Source: Betaproteobacteria bacterium
GTDB taxonomy: Bacteria > Pseudomonadota > Gammaproteobacteria > Burkholderiales > Burkholderiaceae_E
Direction: 5' to 3'
Length of the DNA stretch: 29,221 bases
Assembly: GCA_016868095.1 (NCBI GenBank)
Contig: VGHV01000002.1
Span: forward strand, 1 to 29,221
The notes under the pieces are model-generated. The model was not told the DNA's origin. It did no database searches and worked only from the letters and a program-made list of their open reading frames with translations. The translations under genes and the position numbers were made by a program. Positions 7,736 to 17,747 of the stretch are shown one piece after another. Numbering within the stretch: position 1 is the first letter of the stretch; each line of letters starts with the position of its first letter.

Positions 7736-10051
7736 ATGCGCCGCAAGCTCTGCCTTTTGATAGCTTTACCAAGCCTTTTGCCCTTCATAGGGATGGCGCA
7801 ATCGGATGACGCGATCCGGTTGCGAATCGAGATCGAACCTTCTGCGGCGCTCGCCAAGCTCCCAGGTAAGCGACCGGTCTACGGGTGGGCTGAGCATATA
7901 GAGGGTTCGGTTGAAGAAAAGCTCAGCCTTCGCGGCCAGGCCCAACTGAGACAGGCTGGCACATCCCTGTCGGCTACTCAAATCGATTATCAGCATCAAA
8001 ACGAGGAGCTATTTGCCAGGGGACAAGTCCGGCTGGCTAAATCTGGCACGATTGTGCAAGGTCCTGAACTGCGGCTTAAGCTCGATACCCAGATCGGTGT
8101 TATGGAAGATGCCGGGATTGCGATTCCTGCGCTTGGTGGGTTTGGTACGGCAAGGCGGATTGAGTTTGACGGCCCAGGCAAGGTAAACCTTTTGCAGGCC
8201 ATGTTCACTACTTGTCGCCCCGACGAAGGGGGCTGGACATTGCAAGCGGACAAACTGCGATTGGATCAAGACAGCGAACAGGGCCAGGCTGAGCAGGCTC
8301 GTCTTATTTTTCAGGGCGTGGCCGCACCAACGATTCCAAGGCTTAGTTTTCCGCTCTCCGACACTCGGCGAAGTGGCTGGCTTCCACCGACGATGGGTGT
8401 GACGTCGCGCACAGGTGCCGATCTAAGCATGCCCTATTACGTCAATATCGCAAGCAACCGCGACTTGACGCTTTATCCACGGCTTTCAGTGCTCAGGGGA
8501 GTCTCGATCGGGGCATGGGGTCGCTACTTGGAGCCTAGGGCTCAAGGCGAATTGCGTCTTGAGCTCAATCCTCAGGACTTGAAAACCGGCGATGCAAGGT
8601 ACTACTGGTCAAGCCTGCATCGCTTCCAAAACCTTGCGGGGTGGAGCGGACAGTGGGATGTCCGTGGGGTTTCAGACGACCAATATCTGGTCGACTACAG
8701 CCGTAATATTTTGGGTAGCTCACTGCGCAGCATTCCGAGAGCCTTCAATGCAAGTCGCAGCTTTGGCGACGTTGGATTTACGGTTTCGGCAACAACTTAT
8801 CAGAACGTTCTTGACGCCAGAACTTCACCACCCTATGAAGCGGTGCCTCGACTCGAGTGGCGCTGGCATCGATTTGCCGATCGCCAGGCAAACCAATGGG
8901 CTGAGCAATACCTCGATATGGGGGGCACGCTTGAGCTTGCACGCTTTCGCAGACCCTTGCTTGATTCGATCGAGGGGTGGCGAACCGTCATCAACCCAAG
9001 CCTGCAGATGCCCTGGCGACAGCCTTGGGGCTACATCACACCGAGCATAGCCCTCCACGCAGCCGACTATCGATTCGTTCCCTCCGAAGCGCTTAGTCTT
9101 AGTGGTTTAAGCCCGGAAATCCTTGATCGTGCTGCGGCTCAACGCGTTCTTCCCCAAATTTCGATCGACAGTGGTCTGTTTCTGGAGCGCCGGGTGGCAC
9201 GACTTGATGGCTTGGAGCAAACGCTCGAGCCGCGGCTGTTCTACCTTTATGTGCCTTATCGCGATCAAAAGCATTTGCCGATCTTCGACACCGCCGTTGC
9301 CGACATCAGCTACGCCCAATTGTTTGCTGAGAACCGATTTGTCGGCCACGATCGGATCGCTGACGCCAATCAGGTCACCTTTGCGCTGAGTTCGAGATTG
9401 TTGCGCAGCGACACCGGCCGCGAGCTTTTTCGCGCTGCAGCGGCTTTGAGGCATCACCTGACTGAGCCACGCCTGCAAATAGCCGGGCAACCCCAGCTCA
9501 CCGATCCGCAAAGCGACTTATTAATGGTCGCAAGCGGCAAGCCGCTTGCGGCATGGAGTCTTGACGGCGGCGTCCAAGTTGGCCTAAGCCGCAGTAATCT
9601 CGCTCGTGCCTATCTTGGAACGCGCTATCAACCCGATGAAGTGCGATTAGCGAATGTGCAAATGCGATTTATCGAGAATCAAGTTGGCCAGATCGACGCC
9701 TCATGGCGCTGGCCGCTGGGTGCTTCCTGGTCATTGCTTGGTCGAAGCAATTATTCGTTTCAGCGAAAAGTGCTAAATCCGGTCACGTTACAAACGATTG
9801 ACGCTCGGCCTGGCGTGATCGAAGGTCTCCTGGGCGCTGAACGAAAGGCCGACTGCTGGGCTTTTCGTGCTGTCTTGCAGCGTTATGTGACTGGTCCTGA
9901 ACTTTTTAACACCGCTGTATTTGTCCAGCTTGAACTAAATGGGCTCGGTGGCATCGGAAACAACCCCTTTGATATATTGCGCCGGGGCATACCAGGCTAC
10001 AGCCGAGTGCGAGAGCGCATGCCAGATTCACCATTTTTTGCCTACGAATGA
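7736..10051 (+). CDS. lptD: LPS-assembly outer membrane protein LptD
   Basis: LptD is the outer-membrane beta-barrel that, plugged by lipoprotein LptE, inserts lipopolysaccharide into the outer leaflet. The 771-residue precursor has a signal peptide (MRRKLCLLIALPSLLPF, probable cut after GMA near residue 21). An OstA/LptA-like jelly roll follows to about residue 190 (IDYQHQNEELFARGQV, GIAIPALGGF), then the long barrel with many alternating aromatic strands. RRSGWLPPTMG marks the start of the barrel domain, and the C-terminus has the family segment DCWAFRAVLQRY. The mature protein has only two cysteines, C160 and C707, against four in E. coli. It is the first gene of the lptD-surA-rsmA run; surA follows after seven bases. 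Confidence 0.95.
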   Translation: MRRKLCLLIALPSLLPFIGMAQSDDAIRLRIEIEPSAALAKLPGKRPVYGWAEHIEGSVEEKLSLRGQAQLRQAGTSLSATQIDYQHQNEELFARGQVRLAKSGTIVQGPELRLKLDTQIGVMEDAGIAIPALGGFGTARRIEFDGPGKVNLLQAMFTTCRPDEGGWTLQADKLRLDQDSEQGQAEQARLIFQGVAAPTIPRLSFPLSDTRRSGWLPPTMGVTSRTGADLSMPYYVNIASNRDLTLYPRLSVLRGVSIGAWGRYLEPRAQGELRLELNPQDLKTGDARYYWSSLHRFQNLAGWSGQWDVRGVSDDQYLVDYSRNILGSSLRSIPRAFNASRSFGDVGFTVSATTYQNVLDARTSPPYEAVPRLEWRWHRFADRQANQWAEQYLDMGGTLELARFRRPLLDSIEGWRTVINPSLQMPWRQPWGYITPSIALHAADYRFVPSEALSLSGLSPEILDRAAAQRVLPQISIDSGLFLERRVARLDGLEQTLEPRLFYLYVPYRDQKHLPIFDTAVADISYAQLFAENRFVGHDRIADANQVTFALSSRLLRSDTGRELFRAAAALRHHLTEPRLQIAGQPQLTDPQSDLLMVASGKPLAAWSLDGGVQVGLSRSNLARAYLGTRYQPDEVRLANVQMRFIENQVGQIDASWRWPLGASWSLLGRSNYSFQRKVLNPVTLQTIDARPGVIEGLLGAERKADCWAFRAVLQRYVTGPELFNTAVFVQLELNGLGGIGNNPFDILRRGIPGYSRVRERMPDSPFFAYE

Positions 10052-10058
10052 GAATGCG

Positions 10059-11351
10059 ATGAACCCTAAGAAATTGCTGATTGCGAGCCTGTCCCTGCTC
10101 TTGGTGAGTGCGCCAACTTGGGGGCAATCGCTAGGCTTAGATCGAATCGCAGTCGTTGTGAACAATGAGGCGATCACCGACCTCGAAGTCAAACAGCGCA
10201 TGGTTCAAGCCCGCAGCATGCTTGCAGAACGCGGGATTGCAGCACCCAGTGAGGATGTGGTCAGAAGGCAAGTGATCGAACAAATGGTTGTTGAGCGCGC
10301 CGGTCAGCAATTGGCTAAAGAGATGAATATGCGGATCGATGATGCTTCGGTTGATCGTGCGATCGATCAAATCGCGCGCAATAATCAACTTGAGCGCGAC
10401 GAGTTGCTGCGACGCGCTGCAAGCCAGGGCCGCGATCTATCGAGTTTTCGCGAAGGATTGCGCAGCGAAATGTTGATGCAGCGACTTCGGGAGCGCGAAG
10501 TCGATGCGCGGGTACAGGTGAGCGAGGCTGATGTTGATGCCGTTCTTTCCTCGTTGGGCGCATCGGCCGATACGGAGTATCAATTAGCCCAAATCCTGAT
10601 TCGCTTGCCCGAATCGGCTAGTCCTGAGCAAACCGAAAAGGCGCGCGCAAGAATCACGGGCTTGCGTCAGCAACTAGCAACAGGTGCCAATTTTGCGCAA
10701 CTTGCAGCGGCAAACTCCGAAGCACCAGAAGCAAGCGCGGGGGGCGATTTGGGTTGGCGCGCTGCCGAACGACTGCCTACCTTGTTCGTTCGAGAAATTG
10801 AAAAGCTCAAGCCGGGACAGTTGAGTCAGGTAATCCGAAGTGCAGCTGGCTTTCACTTGCTTCGCTTAAATGATCAACGCCAGGTCTCCGCGGTCGCTGG
10901 CCCGCCGGTTGCCCAGTGGCGTGCCAGGCATATTCTTTTTCGGGTGAGTGAATCGCTACCCGAGGCCGAAGCCACGCGAAGGGCACAGGACATGGTTACG
11001 CGTTTGAAGGCGGGTGAGGATTTTGCCGAATTGGCAAAAAAACATTCTGCCGATGGCAGTGCGGCTAAGGGCGGTGATCTTGGCTGGTTGCTTCCGGGTG
11101 ATACTGTGCCCGAGTTTGAGCGTGCCATGAGTCGACTTGAAGCGAAAGAAGTCAGCGGTCCTGTGCGTTCACCCTTTGGTATTCATGTAATTCAAGTTTT
11201 AGAAAAAAGAACTGATGTCCCCCCGATTGAGCGGCAACGCGCGCAAATAAGGCAGGCACTTCGAGAGCGAAAAGCCGAAGAGGCCTACGATAGCTGGCTC
11301 CAGGAGTTGCGCGATCGCGCCTACGTGGAATATCGCGGCGATAGCCTTTAA
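10059..11351 (+). CDS. surA: Periplasmic chaperone and peptidyl-prolyl isomerase SurA
   Basis: SurA escorts unfolded outer-membrane proteins, LptD among them, across the periplasm to the Bam complex. I chose ATG 10059 because it puts a signal peptide at the N-terminus (MNPKKLLIASLSLLLVSAPT, cut near WGQS). The frame upstream to 9939 only overlaps lptD. The 430-residue product has the SurA N-terminal domain (RIAVVVNNEAITDLEV) and two parvulin domains. The first spans about 173-275 with AAGFHLLRL, and the second about 285-385 with ARHILFRV, GGDLGWLLPGDTVPEFE and SPFGIHVIQVLEKR. A helical C-terminal segment follows. Its stop shares a base with the rsmA start (TAATG), leaving no room for pdxA, which normally lies between them. 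Confidence 0.96.
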   Translation: MNPKKLLIASLSLLLVSAPTWGQSLGLDRIAVVVNNEAITDLEVKQRMVQARSMLAERGIAAPSEDVVRRQVIEQMVVERAGQQLAKEMNMRIDDASVDRAIDQIARNNQLERDELLRRAASQGRDLSSFREGLRSEMLMQRLREREVDARVQVSEADVDAVLSSLGASADTEYQLAQILIRLPESASPEQTEKARARITGLRQQLATGANFAQLAAANSEAPEASAGGDLGWRAAERLPTLFVREIEKLKPGQLSQVIRSAAGFHLLRLNDQRQVSAVAGPPVAQWRARHILFRVSESLPEAEATRRAQDMVTRLKAGEDFAELAKKHSADGSAAKGGDLGWLLPGDTVPEFERAMSRLEAKEVSGPVRSPFGIHVIQVLEKRTDVPPIERQRAQIRQALRERKAEEAYDSWLQELRDRAYVEYRGDSL

Positions 11352-12193
11352 TGACTGTATCGCTGCCCCATGTACGGGCGAGAAAGCGCTTTGGCCAGCA
11401 TTTTTTGCATGACCAGTCGGTGCTTGCTGCTATTCATGAAGCAATTGGTTTGCGCTCGACGCAACATTGCGTCGAGATAGGTCCCGGGACGGGCGCACTG
11501 ACCGAGGGTTTGATTGCGGCAAAGCCTGCTTCCCTAACCCTGATTGAAATTGACAGGGATCTGGCTGCGCGCTTGCGAAGGCGCATTCAAGCTGAAAATT
11601 TAGGCTTTTGCCGGCTCGTTGAGTCTGACGTTTTAAATTTTAACTTTATAGAACTTGTATCTGAGCTTGGGCAGCAAATCCATATCGTTGGCAATCTTCC
11701 TTACAATATTTCAACACCCTTATTGTTCCACCTTATGGATCAAAGAGCAGCGATATCAGACCAGGTCTTTATGCTGCAAAAGGAAGTGGTCGATCGCATC
11801 GTCGCGCCAGTGGGAAGCTCAGACTACGGGCGTTTGAGTGTGATGATGCAGTCTTGTTATCAGGCCTGGCATTTACTCGATGTGCCAGCACAAGCCTTTC
11901 ATCCACCGCCTAAAGTGCTTTCTTCGGTGTTTCGCTTGGTCGCTCAGCAAGATCATCAATGGCCTCAGCCCGGCACGGACTTTCCTCAAGAAAAACTGGA
12001 GACGCTTTTGCGGATTGGCTTTGAGCAGCGCCGCAAAATGTTACGCGCGCACTTGCTTCGCTGGCTCCGCGATCAAGGCGTGGACGCCGATGAGGCGCGT
12101 GCACTGGGTTTTGCGCCTGAGGCTCGCGCCCAAGAAATTCCTGTATCGGCTTGGTGCGCGATGGCGATGAGACTCGGTGGAAAGCAGGCTTAA
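11351..12193 (+). CDS. rsmA: 16S rRNA dimethyladenosine transferase RsmA (KsgA)
   Basis: RsmA uses S-adenosylmethionine to dimethylate two adjacent adenines in the 3' terminal hairpin of 16S rRNA, a late checkpoint of 30S assembly. The 280-residue product carries RKRFGQHFLHD (about 11-21), the SAM site EIGPGTGALTEGL (about 42-54), the catalytic NLPYNISTPL (about 115-124) and the HPPPKVLSSVFRL segment of the C-terminal part. ATG 11351 overlaps the last base of the surA stop, which implies translational coupling; I see no separate strong ribosome site. It converges on gloA with an 18-base gap. Confidence 0.97.
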   Translation: MTVSLPHVRARKRFGQHFLHDQSVLAAIHEAIGLRSTQHCVEIGPGTGALTEGLIAAKPASLTLIEIDRDLAARLRRRIQAENLGFCRLVESDVLNFNFIELVSELGQQIHIVGNLPYNISTPLLFHLMDQRAAISDQVFMLQKEVVDRIVAPVGSSDYGRLSVMMQSCYQAWHLLDVPAQAFHPPPKVLSSVFRLVAQQDHQWPQPGTDFPQEKLETLLRIGFEQRRKMLRAHLLRWLRDQGVDADEARALGFAPEARAQEIPVSAWCAMAMRLGGKQA

Positions 12194-12211
12194 GCTTAAG
12201 GAAACGTCGGC

Positions 12212-12604
12212 TCAGCGTTTGCGTTCGATTAACTCAACTTTATAACCATCTGGGTCTTCGACAAAAGCAATCACCGTGCTTCCACCTTTGACAGGCCCAG
12301 CTTCGCGCGTGATTTTTCCACCTGCTGCGCGAATTTTCTCGCATTGGGCATAAGCGTCCTGGGTCAGTAGGGCGATATGGCCGTAGGCGGTTCCCAACTC
12401 GTAGCGATCAACACCGTAGTTGTAGGTGAGCTCGATCTCCGCTTGACCTTCTTGATTGCCTTGGCCGTAGCCGACAAAAGCTAGCGAATATTTCTGGTCG
12501 GGACGATCGGTTGTGCGAAGTAAGTTCATGCCCATCACACGGGTGTAAAAATCGATCGAGCGCTGTAAATCGCCCACGCGCAACATGGTGTGCAAAAGTT
12601 GCAT
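12212..12604 (-). CDS. gloA: Lactoylglutathione lyase (glyoxalase I)
   Basis: Glyoxalase I isomerises the hemithioacetal of methylglyoxal and glutathione to S-lactoylglutathione, removing a toxic by-product of glycolysis. The open frame extends to 12646, but ATG 12604 is clearly right: a full AAGGAG lies seven bases upstream, and it gives [20 protein letters not shown], the canonical start. The 130-residue product keeps all four expected metal ligands: H5, the Glu in QAEIELTYN, the His in YGHIALL and the Glu in YKVELIER. It is the last gene of the long minus-strand run and starts one base past the end of the upstream metalloprotease gene. Confidence 0.95.
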   Translation of the reverse strand: MQLLHTMLRVGDLQRSIDFYTRVMGMNLLRTTDRPDQKYSLAFVGYGQGNQEGQAEIELTYNYGVDRYELGTAYGHIALLTQDAYAQCEKIRAAGGKITREAGPVKGGSTVIAFVEDPDGYKVELIERKR

Positions 12605-12605
12605 G

Positions 12606-13421
12606 CTAGGTCTCCTTGAGAAGAGTGGTGCCCGGGTCGTGATCATGCCTTAAAAGCTGGCGGCGCTCACGATAGTCAGGCAAGACGGATTCCACGATTG
12701 CCCAGAATCGAGGGCTGTGGTTGAGTTCCTTTAAATGCGCTAATTCGTGGACGACGACATAGTCAATCAACTCGGGTTGGTAGTGAATCAAACGCCAATT
12801 TAAGCGAATGACAGCTTTGGAGTTGCAGCTACCCCAGCGCGACTGCGCTGAACTGAGTTGCCAGCTCGATGGCCCAAATCCTAATGCGCTTGCAAAACGC
12901 TTGATTCGAGGATCGAAGTCGCGATGAGCCTCCCGCTTGAGCCAGGCGATCAGGCGCTCTCTTGAGACATCCTTGGCCAGGTGTAAGACTAAGGCGGGGC
13001 TTTGTTCGTCTGAGGCATGATTTGCTTGCACTAATCGGAATCCCGGCTTGTCGGTGTTTTCCATGGGAATCGATTGCCCCCAAAGCGGAATCATTTTATG
13101 TTCTAGATAATAGTCATATCGATCCTGGCGCAAGGCTGATGCGCCCTCAATACGGCTCATATGCTTCTTTATCCAGCTTGCCTTTTCGATTAGACCTTCT
13201 TCGATCGCTTTGAGACTTACCCAGCTCGGAGCACTGACCTCAAGCCCCTTTGCTGTGATCCTAAAACCGATACTCTTTCTTGGGCGTCGAATCAGTGTGT
13301 AGGCGATGCTTTGACCGTCATACATAAAGAAACGATCTTGAACCAAGGGCTTGAGCGCTGGCTCAGTTGCTTTGCGGCCCAGTAGTTCATTTAGCCAACG
13401 CGAAAGTCTTTTACCTGTCAC
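12606..13421 (-). CDS. YgjP-like (DUF45, WSS1/SprT-type) zinc metallopeptidase domain protein
   Basis: The 271-residue product has the zinc-site motif [18 protein letters not shown], giving the HExxH pair at H225 and H229 with Glu 226 and a third His at 235. The preceding [19 protein letters not shown] (about 194-212) is the hallmark of the YgjP/DUF45 family. The biological substrate of this family is poorly known; family members resemble DNA-protein crosslink proteases only in fold. No signal peptide is visible, so it is probably cytoplasmic. The start is GTG 13421-13419 with GGAG six bases upstream. It lies between plsC and gloA with gaps of 13 bases and one base, as in many Burkholderiales. 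Confidence 0.88.
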   Translation of the reverse strand: MTGKRLSRWLNELLGRKATEPALKPLVQDRFFMYDGQSIAYTLIRRPRKSIGFRITAKGLEVSAPSWVSLKAIEEGLIEKASWIKKHMSRIEGASALRQDRYDYYLEHKMIPLWGQSIPMENTDKPGFRLVQANHASDEQSPALVLHLAKDVSRERLIAWLKREAHRDFDPRIKRFASALGFGPSSWQLSSAQSRWGSCNSKAVIRLNWRLIHYQPELIDYVVVHELAHLKELNHSPRFWAIVESVLPDYRERRQLLRHDHDPGTTLLKET

Positions 13422-13434
13422 AAACTTCTCCAGG

Positions 13435-14172
13435 CTATGATCGATCGGTGTTTTGATAACGTTCTGGATTCAGTATTCGCATTTCGGCTTCGATCCAGCT
13501 GCGAACCTCTTCGGTTAATGCTTCGGGGCGCTTACCTTCCGATGGAATCGGATCGCCGATCGAGACGGTAATAAGACCGGGACGCTTAATCCAGGCGCCT
13601 TTTGGCCAACACTCGCCGCTGTTCACAGCGATAGGTACAACGGGTACGCCCGTTCTTAAAGCAAGTCTTGCGCCGCCGGTTTTATAGCGACCCTCGATGC
13701 CTGGTTCAGTCCGCGTACCCTCTGGAAACATAACGATCCAACGTCCTTGCGCGAGCTTTTCTGCGCCTTGTCGTACCACGTGTTCAAAGGCATCAGCGCC
13801 TTTTGAGCGGTCGATATGGATCATCCGCAAGAGCCCTAAACCCCATCCAAAAAATGGAACCCATAACAGTTCACGTTTGAAGACAAACACTGCTTCTCTG
13901 GGCATGTAGGCGATAAGAAAAAAAGTCTCCCAGGTCGATTGGTGTTTGGGCATGATAATGGCTGGCCCATTAGGCAATTTGTCCCAGCCTTTGCAGGTCC
14001 AACGCATGCCGCAACACCATCGTCCTACCCATAGCATCGCTTTAGGCCAACCGACGGTAAGTTTGTATCGCCAATGCAAGGGTAGGGGGGACCACAGCAA
14101 CGTAAGAAAGGCGTAGGGAATCACCGTGATGAGCATCACGAGTCCAAAGAGCAAACTACCGAGGGCTGCCAT
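13435..14172 (-). CDS. plsC: 1-acyl-sn-glycerol-3-phosphate acyltransferase (PlsC family)
   Basis: The enzyme adds the second acyl chain to lysophosphatidic acid, making phosphatidic acid at the inner membrane. The 245-residue product has a hydrophobic N-terminal segment (about 5-28), the acyltransferase block I KHQSTWETFFL (H77; the acidic partner is Glu 82 rather than the usual Asp, so HX4E), and block III FPEGTRT (about 149-155). PVVPIAVNSGECWP follows as block IV. The Glu variant is, to my knowledge, common in betaproteobacterial members and need not mean loss of activity. It sits between gmhB and the metalloprotease gene, with a 32-base gap to gmhB. A family acyltransferase with another acceptor cannot be excluded. 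Confidence 0.88.
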   Translation of the reverse strand: MAALGSLLFGLVMLITVIPYAFLTLLWSPLPLHWRYKLTVGWPKAMLWVGRWCCGMRWTCKGWDKLPNGPAIIMPKHQSTWETFFLIAYMPREAVFVFKRELLWVPFFGWGLGLLRMIHIDRSKGADAFEHVVRQGAEKLAQGRWIVMFPEGTRTEPGIEGRYKTGGARLALRTGVPVVPIAVNSGECWPKGAWIKRPGLITVSIGDPIPSEGKRPEALTEEVRSWIEAEMRILNPERYQNTDRS

Positions 14173-14204
14173 CTTCTGCGTGAGCCTTAACCAGGGGTGA
14201 TGAC

Positions 14205-14747
14205 TTAAAGCAGGGTTTCTGCGAAAGCCATCAAATCGTCATAAACCTGGGTGCCGTCTGGAATGAGGCTGGCCTGCTCGAGGGTTTGCATGCCATTGCC
14301 GGTGCGTACAAGCACAGGTTGCATGTGTGCAGCGCTTGCTGCCTGCAAATCGCGCAAACTATCACCCACAAAGGCCTGCCCGCTGAAGTCGGCACCGAAT
14401 CGGTCGGCAGCTTCAAGCAACATCCCTGGTTTGGGTTTACGACAAGCACAATTATCTTGTGAACGGTGAGGGCAGAAGAACACTGCCTCGATCCGACCAC
14501 CTTGTCGTTGCACCATGTCATGCATGCGTGCGTGGATACGGTTGAGGGTTGCAAGGTCAAAGAGTCCGCGGGCAAGACCAGCTTGGTTCGTTGCCACAGC
14601 GATGCGCCAACCTGCTTGAGTGAGGAGTGCAATCGCTTCAAGACTTCGAGGAATTGGAGTCCACTCCTCGGGTGCTTTGATGTATGCCTCTGAGTCAAGG
14701 TTGATGACGCCGTCACGGTCAAGCATCAGAAAGCGCGGTTGCAGCAT
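14205..14747 (-). CDS. gmhB: D-glycero-beta-D-manno-heptose 1,7-bisphosphate 7-phosphatase
   Basis: GmhB removes the 7-phosphate in the ADP-heptose pathway that supplies LPS inner core heptose. The product is a HAD phosphatase with the nucleophile motif LDRDGVIN (Asp 10 and Asp 12), ATNQAGLARG, a zinc-binding loop with C92, H94, C100 and C102 (FFCPHRSQDNCACRKPKPGM), and FVGDSLRDLQAA for the last metal site. I start it at ATG 14747 (180 residues); an in-frame TTG at 14759 overlaps the glyS stop but has no better ribosome site. Its place after glyQ-glyS and before plsC is the usual one in Burkholderiales. Confidence 0.93.
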   Translation of the reverse strand: MLQPRFLMLDRDGVINLDSEAYIKAPEEWTPIPRSLEAIALLTQAGWRIAVATNQAGLARGLFDLATLNRIHARMHDMVQRQGGRIEAVFFCPHRSQDNCACRKPKPGMLLEAADRFGADFSGQAFVGDSLRDLQAASAAHMQPVLVRTGNGMQTLEQASLIPDGTQVYDDLMAFAETLL

Positions 14748-14755
14748 GGTCTTGC

Positions 14756-16861
14756 TCAATGAAGCGCCGACAAGTCGGCGAGTCGATTCATCATCTCATG
14801 TAATTGGACGAGCAGTGCGATTCGGTTGCCACGTAAGACGGGATCGTCGACCATGACCATGATCGATTCAAAAAATTGATCGACTTCGGGTCTTGCCTGT
14901 GCAAGCAGGCCTAAGACGCCTGCATCGTTGTGCTCGGCTGTGGCAGCTGCGATAAGGGGTTGAAGGGTGCAAACTTTGGCCCAGAGCGCCAATTCTGCAG
15001 GCTCCTTGAGCCATCGCGGATCGACCTTGCTGCCTTGCACATGGCTTTGCTTGCGCAATAAATTAGCGATACGCCGATTGGCAGCCGCCAGCGAGATTGC
15101 AGCTTCTTCGCGACTAAAGGCCTCCAAGGCTTTAAGCCGCTCCTGAAGTCGATATAACTGCGCTTGTGGTCGCGCGAGCAAGGCTTGAATGAGGTTTTGT
15201 GCCCAGCCTTGTTCTCGAAGATAAACCGCGAGCCTATCGTTAAAAAATCGGATCAGATCGGCGCTTGCGCTTGGATGGGTTTGCTTGTGCTTGAGCCCGC
15301 GCAATCCACAATCGATCAATTCGCTGAGACTCAAATCGAGTTTGCATTCCAACAACATGCGCAAAACCCCCAGGGCCTGACGTCGCAGTGCGAAAGGATC
15401 TTTGTCGCCGGTTGGCAATTGCCCGATGGCAAACAAACCACAAAGGGTTTCAAGCTTGTCCGCAAGCGCAAGCACGATCCCGATGGGGGTTTTTGCGAGC
15501 GAATCGCCCGCAAATCGGGGTAGATATTGCTCGGCAATTGATTCGGCTAGCGCCGGGTCTTCGCCATCGATAAGCGCGTAATAGCGGCCCATGACGCCTT
15601 GTAGCTCAGGAAACTCGCCCACCATCAAAGTGAGCAAATCGGTCTTGGCAAGCAAAGCTGCGCGGCGGGCGATTTCGACGTCGAGTGAGAGTCGCTGAGC
15701 AATCCAGGATGCAATCTCGGCAACACGTTGGGCTCGATCGGCCTGACTGCCCAGCTTGGCGTGATAAATCACCTGAGCAAGTTGCGGAAGACGCGCTTCA
15801 AGCCTTTGCTTTTGGTCTTGCTCAAAGAAAAAGCCTGCATCGGCAAGCCTTGGTCGAACCACCCGTTCGTTGCCATGGATGATCAGCGAAGGATCGTCAA
15901 CCGTCATGTTTGACACAATTAAAAACCGGGGCAAAAGCTTTTGTTGCGCGTCGAATAAGGGGAAGTACTTTTGATTGGTGCGCATCGTGAGCATCAAACA
16001 CTCTTGTGGCACTTTCAAAAAGTCTTGGTCAAACTTTCCACAGTACACCGCCCCACGCTCCACAAGTGCCGTGACTTCTTCAAGAAGTGATGCAGTGACC
16101 TGGTCCTCACCGAGATGGGCGCCATTCGATGCCGCCTGGCTCACAAGCGCCTCATGGATGGCCTGTTTACGCTCATCCATGTCGACGATCACGGCGCCTT
16201 TGTTGCGCATGATCGATTCATAATTGTCGGCGTGATCGATACTTATCTGCGCTTCACCCTGAAAACGGTGCCCTTGGGTCAGACGATTCGCCTGCAGTCC
16301 GAGCAAATTCATCGGCACAACGCGCTCGCCGTGCAAAACAAGCAGTGCGTGGGCGGGGCGTATAAAACTTACTGTGGTCTTTCCATCAGCAAGTTGATAC
16401 TGCATGAGTTTGGGGATTGGCAGATCGGCAAGTGCCTTGGCGATCACTGATTCGAGCTGCTCAACGAGTAAAGCGCCTGGCTCGGTGTGCCGGAATGCGA
16501 AAACAGTCTGCTTGCCGTCGCTTAATTGCTCCAAGGCATCGATCGCAGCGCCTTGGCGCTGAGCCCATTTGATCAATGCCTGGGTTGGTTTGGCATCAGC
16601 GTCAAGTCCAACCTGTAAGGAGGGTCCTTTGATCAATCGCTCGCGTGGCAGTCCTTTTGAGCGCACCTGGTGGACTAGGATGCCGAGTCGACGCGGCGTG
16701 GCAAAGCGCTTGTAATCCTGCGCATCGATGCGGTCAAGCCACTGATGCGAGGCAAGGCCTTCGAGAATCGCAGCACTAAAGCGCTCAGACAACTGGCGCA
16801 AGGACTTAGGGGGCAATTCTTCGGTGAGCAGTTCGATCAAAAGGCTTGCGGTGTCAGCCAT
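14756..16861 (-). CDS. glyS: Glycyl-tRNA synthetase beta subunit
   Basis: GlyS, with GlyQ, forms the alpha2beta2 glycyl-tRNA synthetase; the beta subunit carries the tRNA-binding HD and anticodon-binding domains. The open frame extends to 16912, but ATG 16861 gives the canonical start [20 protein letters not shown] and a product of 701 residues, which is normal. Other family stretches are [54 protein letters not shown] and, near the C-terminus, [22 protein letters not shown]. The start codon lies inside the end of glyQ with an eight-base overlap (16854-16861), so the two subunits are probably made by coupled translation in equal amounts. Confidence 0.97.
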   Translation of the reverse strand: MADTASLLIELLTEELPPKSLRQLSERFSAAILEGLASHQWLDRIDAQDYKRFATPRRLGILVHQVRSKGLPRERLIKGPSLQVGLDADAKPTQALIKWAQRQGAAIDALEQLSDGKQTVFAFRHTEPGALLVEQLESVIAKALADLPIPKLMQYQLADGKTTVSFIRPAHALLVLHGERVVPMNLLGLQANRLTQGHRFQGEAQISIDHADNYESIMRNKGAVIVDMDERKQAIHEALVSQAASNGAHLGEDQVTASLLEEVTALVERGAVYCGKFDQDFLKVPQECLMLTMRTNQKYFPLFDAQQKLLPRFLIVSNMTVDDPSLIIHGNERVVRPRLADAGFFFEQDQKQRLEARLPQLAQVIYHAKLGSQADRAQRVAEIASWIAQRLSLDVEIARRAALLAKTDLLTLMVGEFPELQGVMGRYYALIDGEDPALAESIAEQYLPRFAGDSLAKTPIGIVLALADKLETLCGLFAIGQLPTGDKDPFALRRQALGVLRMLLECKLDLSLSELIDCGLRGLKHKQTHPSASADLIRFFNDRLAVYLREQGWAQNLIQALLARPQAQLYRLQERLKALEAFSREEAAISLAAANRRIANLLRKQSHVQGSKVDPRWLKEPAELALWAKVCTLQPLIAAATAEHNDAGVLGLLAQARPEVDQFFESIMVMVDDPVLRGNRIALLVQLHEMMNRLADLSALH

Positions 16862-17747
16862 GCTGGGCATCCTGGTCAGGGAGCATCGGAAAGCCAAGCG
16901 CTTGGCGGGCATCGTAGTAGGTTTGCGCCACTTTACGGGCTAGTGCGCGTACGCGGCCAATGTAGGCCGCGCGTTCGGTGACTGAGATCGCTCCTCGCGC
17001 ATCAAGCAAATTGAAACTGTGCGAGCACTTCATCACCAGTTCATAGGCTGGCAGGGCGAGCTGATGTTCAATGAGTTTCTGCGCCTCAGCCTCATAGGCG
17101 TCGAACTGACGCAGCAATAAGCTGGTGTTGGCCAGTTCAAAGTTATAACGCGACTGCTCCACTTCGTTTTGATGAAACACATCGCGATAAAGCAAGCCTT
17201 CGGTCCAACGAAGATCGTAGACCGACTCAACACCTTGCAAGTACATCGCAAGACGCTCTAGACCATAGGTGATCTCGCCCGTGATCGGTTGGCAACGAAG
17301 CGAGCCTACTTCCTGGAAATAAGTGAATTGGGTCACTTCCATGCCATTGAGCCAGACTTCCCAGCCCAGACCCCAAGCACCCAAGGTTGGAGATTCCCAG
17401 TCATCTTCAACAAAGCGAATGTCGTTTCGTTGGGTATCAATGCCCAGCGCACGCAAGGATCCTAAATAGCGCTCCAAAATGTCGGTGGGCGAGGGCTTAA
17501 GCACCACTTGGTACTGATAGTAGTGCTGCAGCCGATTTGGATTTTCCCCATACCGTCCATCCTTGGGGCGGCGCGAGGGCTGCACATAGGCGGCCTTCCA
17601 GGGTTCGGGGCCAATCGCACGCAAAAAGGTGGCGGTGTGAAAAGTGCCAGCGCCAACTTCCATATCGTAAGGTTGAAGAAGCGCACAGCCTTGCTCGTTC
17701 CAATAGGCTTGCAGCCGCAGCATAATTTCTTGAAAGCTTGGGTTCAT
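16854..17747 (-). CDS. glyQ: Glycyl-tRNA synthetase alpha subunit
   Basis: GlyQ is the class II catalytic subunit that activates glycine with ATP. The 297-residue product begins [20 protein letters not shown] and contains [20 protein letters not shown], the motif 2 region [28 protein letters not shown], and [12 protein letters not shown] before the motif 3 segment [18 protein letters not shown]. Length and all motifs are as expected. ATG 17747 overlaps the lnt stop by ATGA (17747-17744), and the 3' end overlaps glyS. No separate promoter is visible between lnt and glyQ. Confidence 0.97.
   Translation of the reverse strand: MNPSFQEIMLRLQAYWNEQGCALLQPYDMEVGAGTFHTATFLRAIGPEPWKAAYVQPSRRPKDGRYGENPNRLQHYYQYQVVLKPSPTDILERYLGSLRALGIDTQRNDIRFVEDDWESPTLGAWGLGWEVWLNGMEVTQFTYFQEVGSLRCQPITGEITYGLERLAMYLQGVESVYDLRWTEGLLYRDVFHQNEVEQSRYNFELANTSLLLRQFDAYEAEAQKLIEHQLALPAYELVMKCSHSFNLLDARGAISVTERAAYIGRVRALARKVAQTYYDARQALGFPMLPDQDAQHG

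Noticed and set aside
12189..12200. Perfect 12-base palindrome CTTAAGCTTAAG at the rsmA stop, considered as a bidirectional terminator
   Set aside because: It has no loop, is AT-rich and lacks a following T-run, so a stable terminator hairpin is unlikely.
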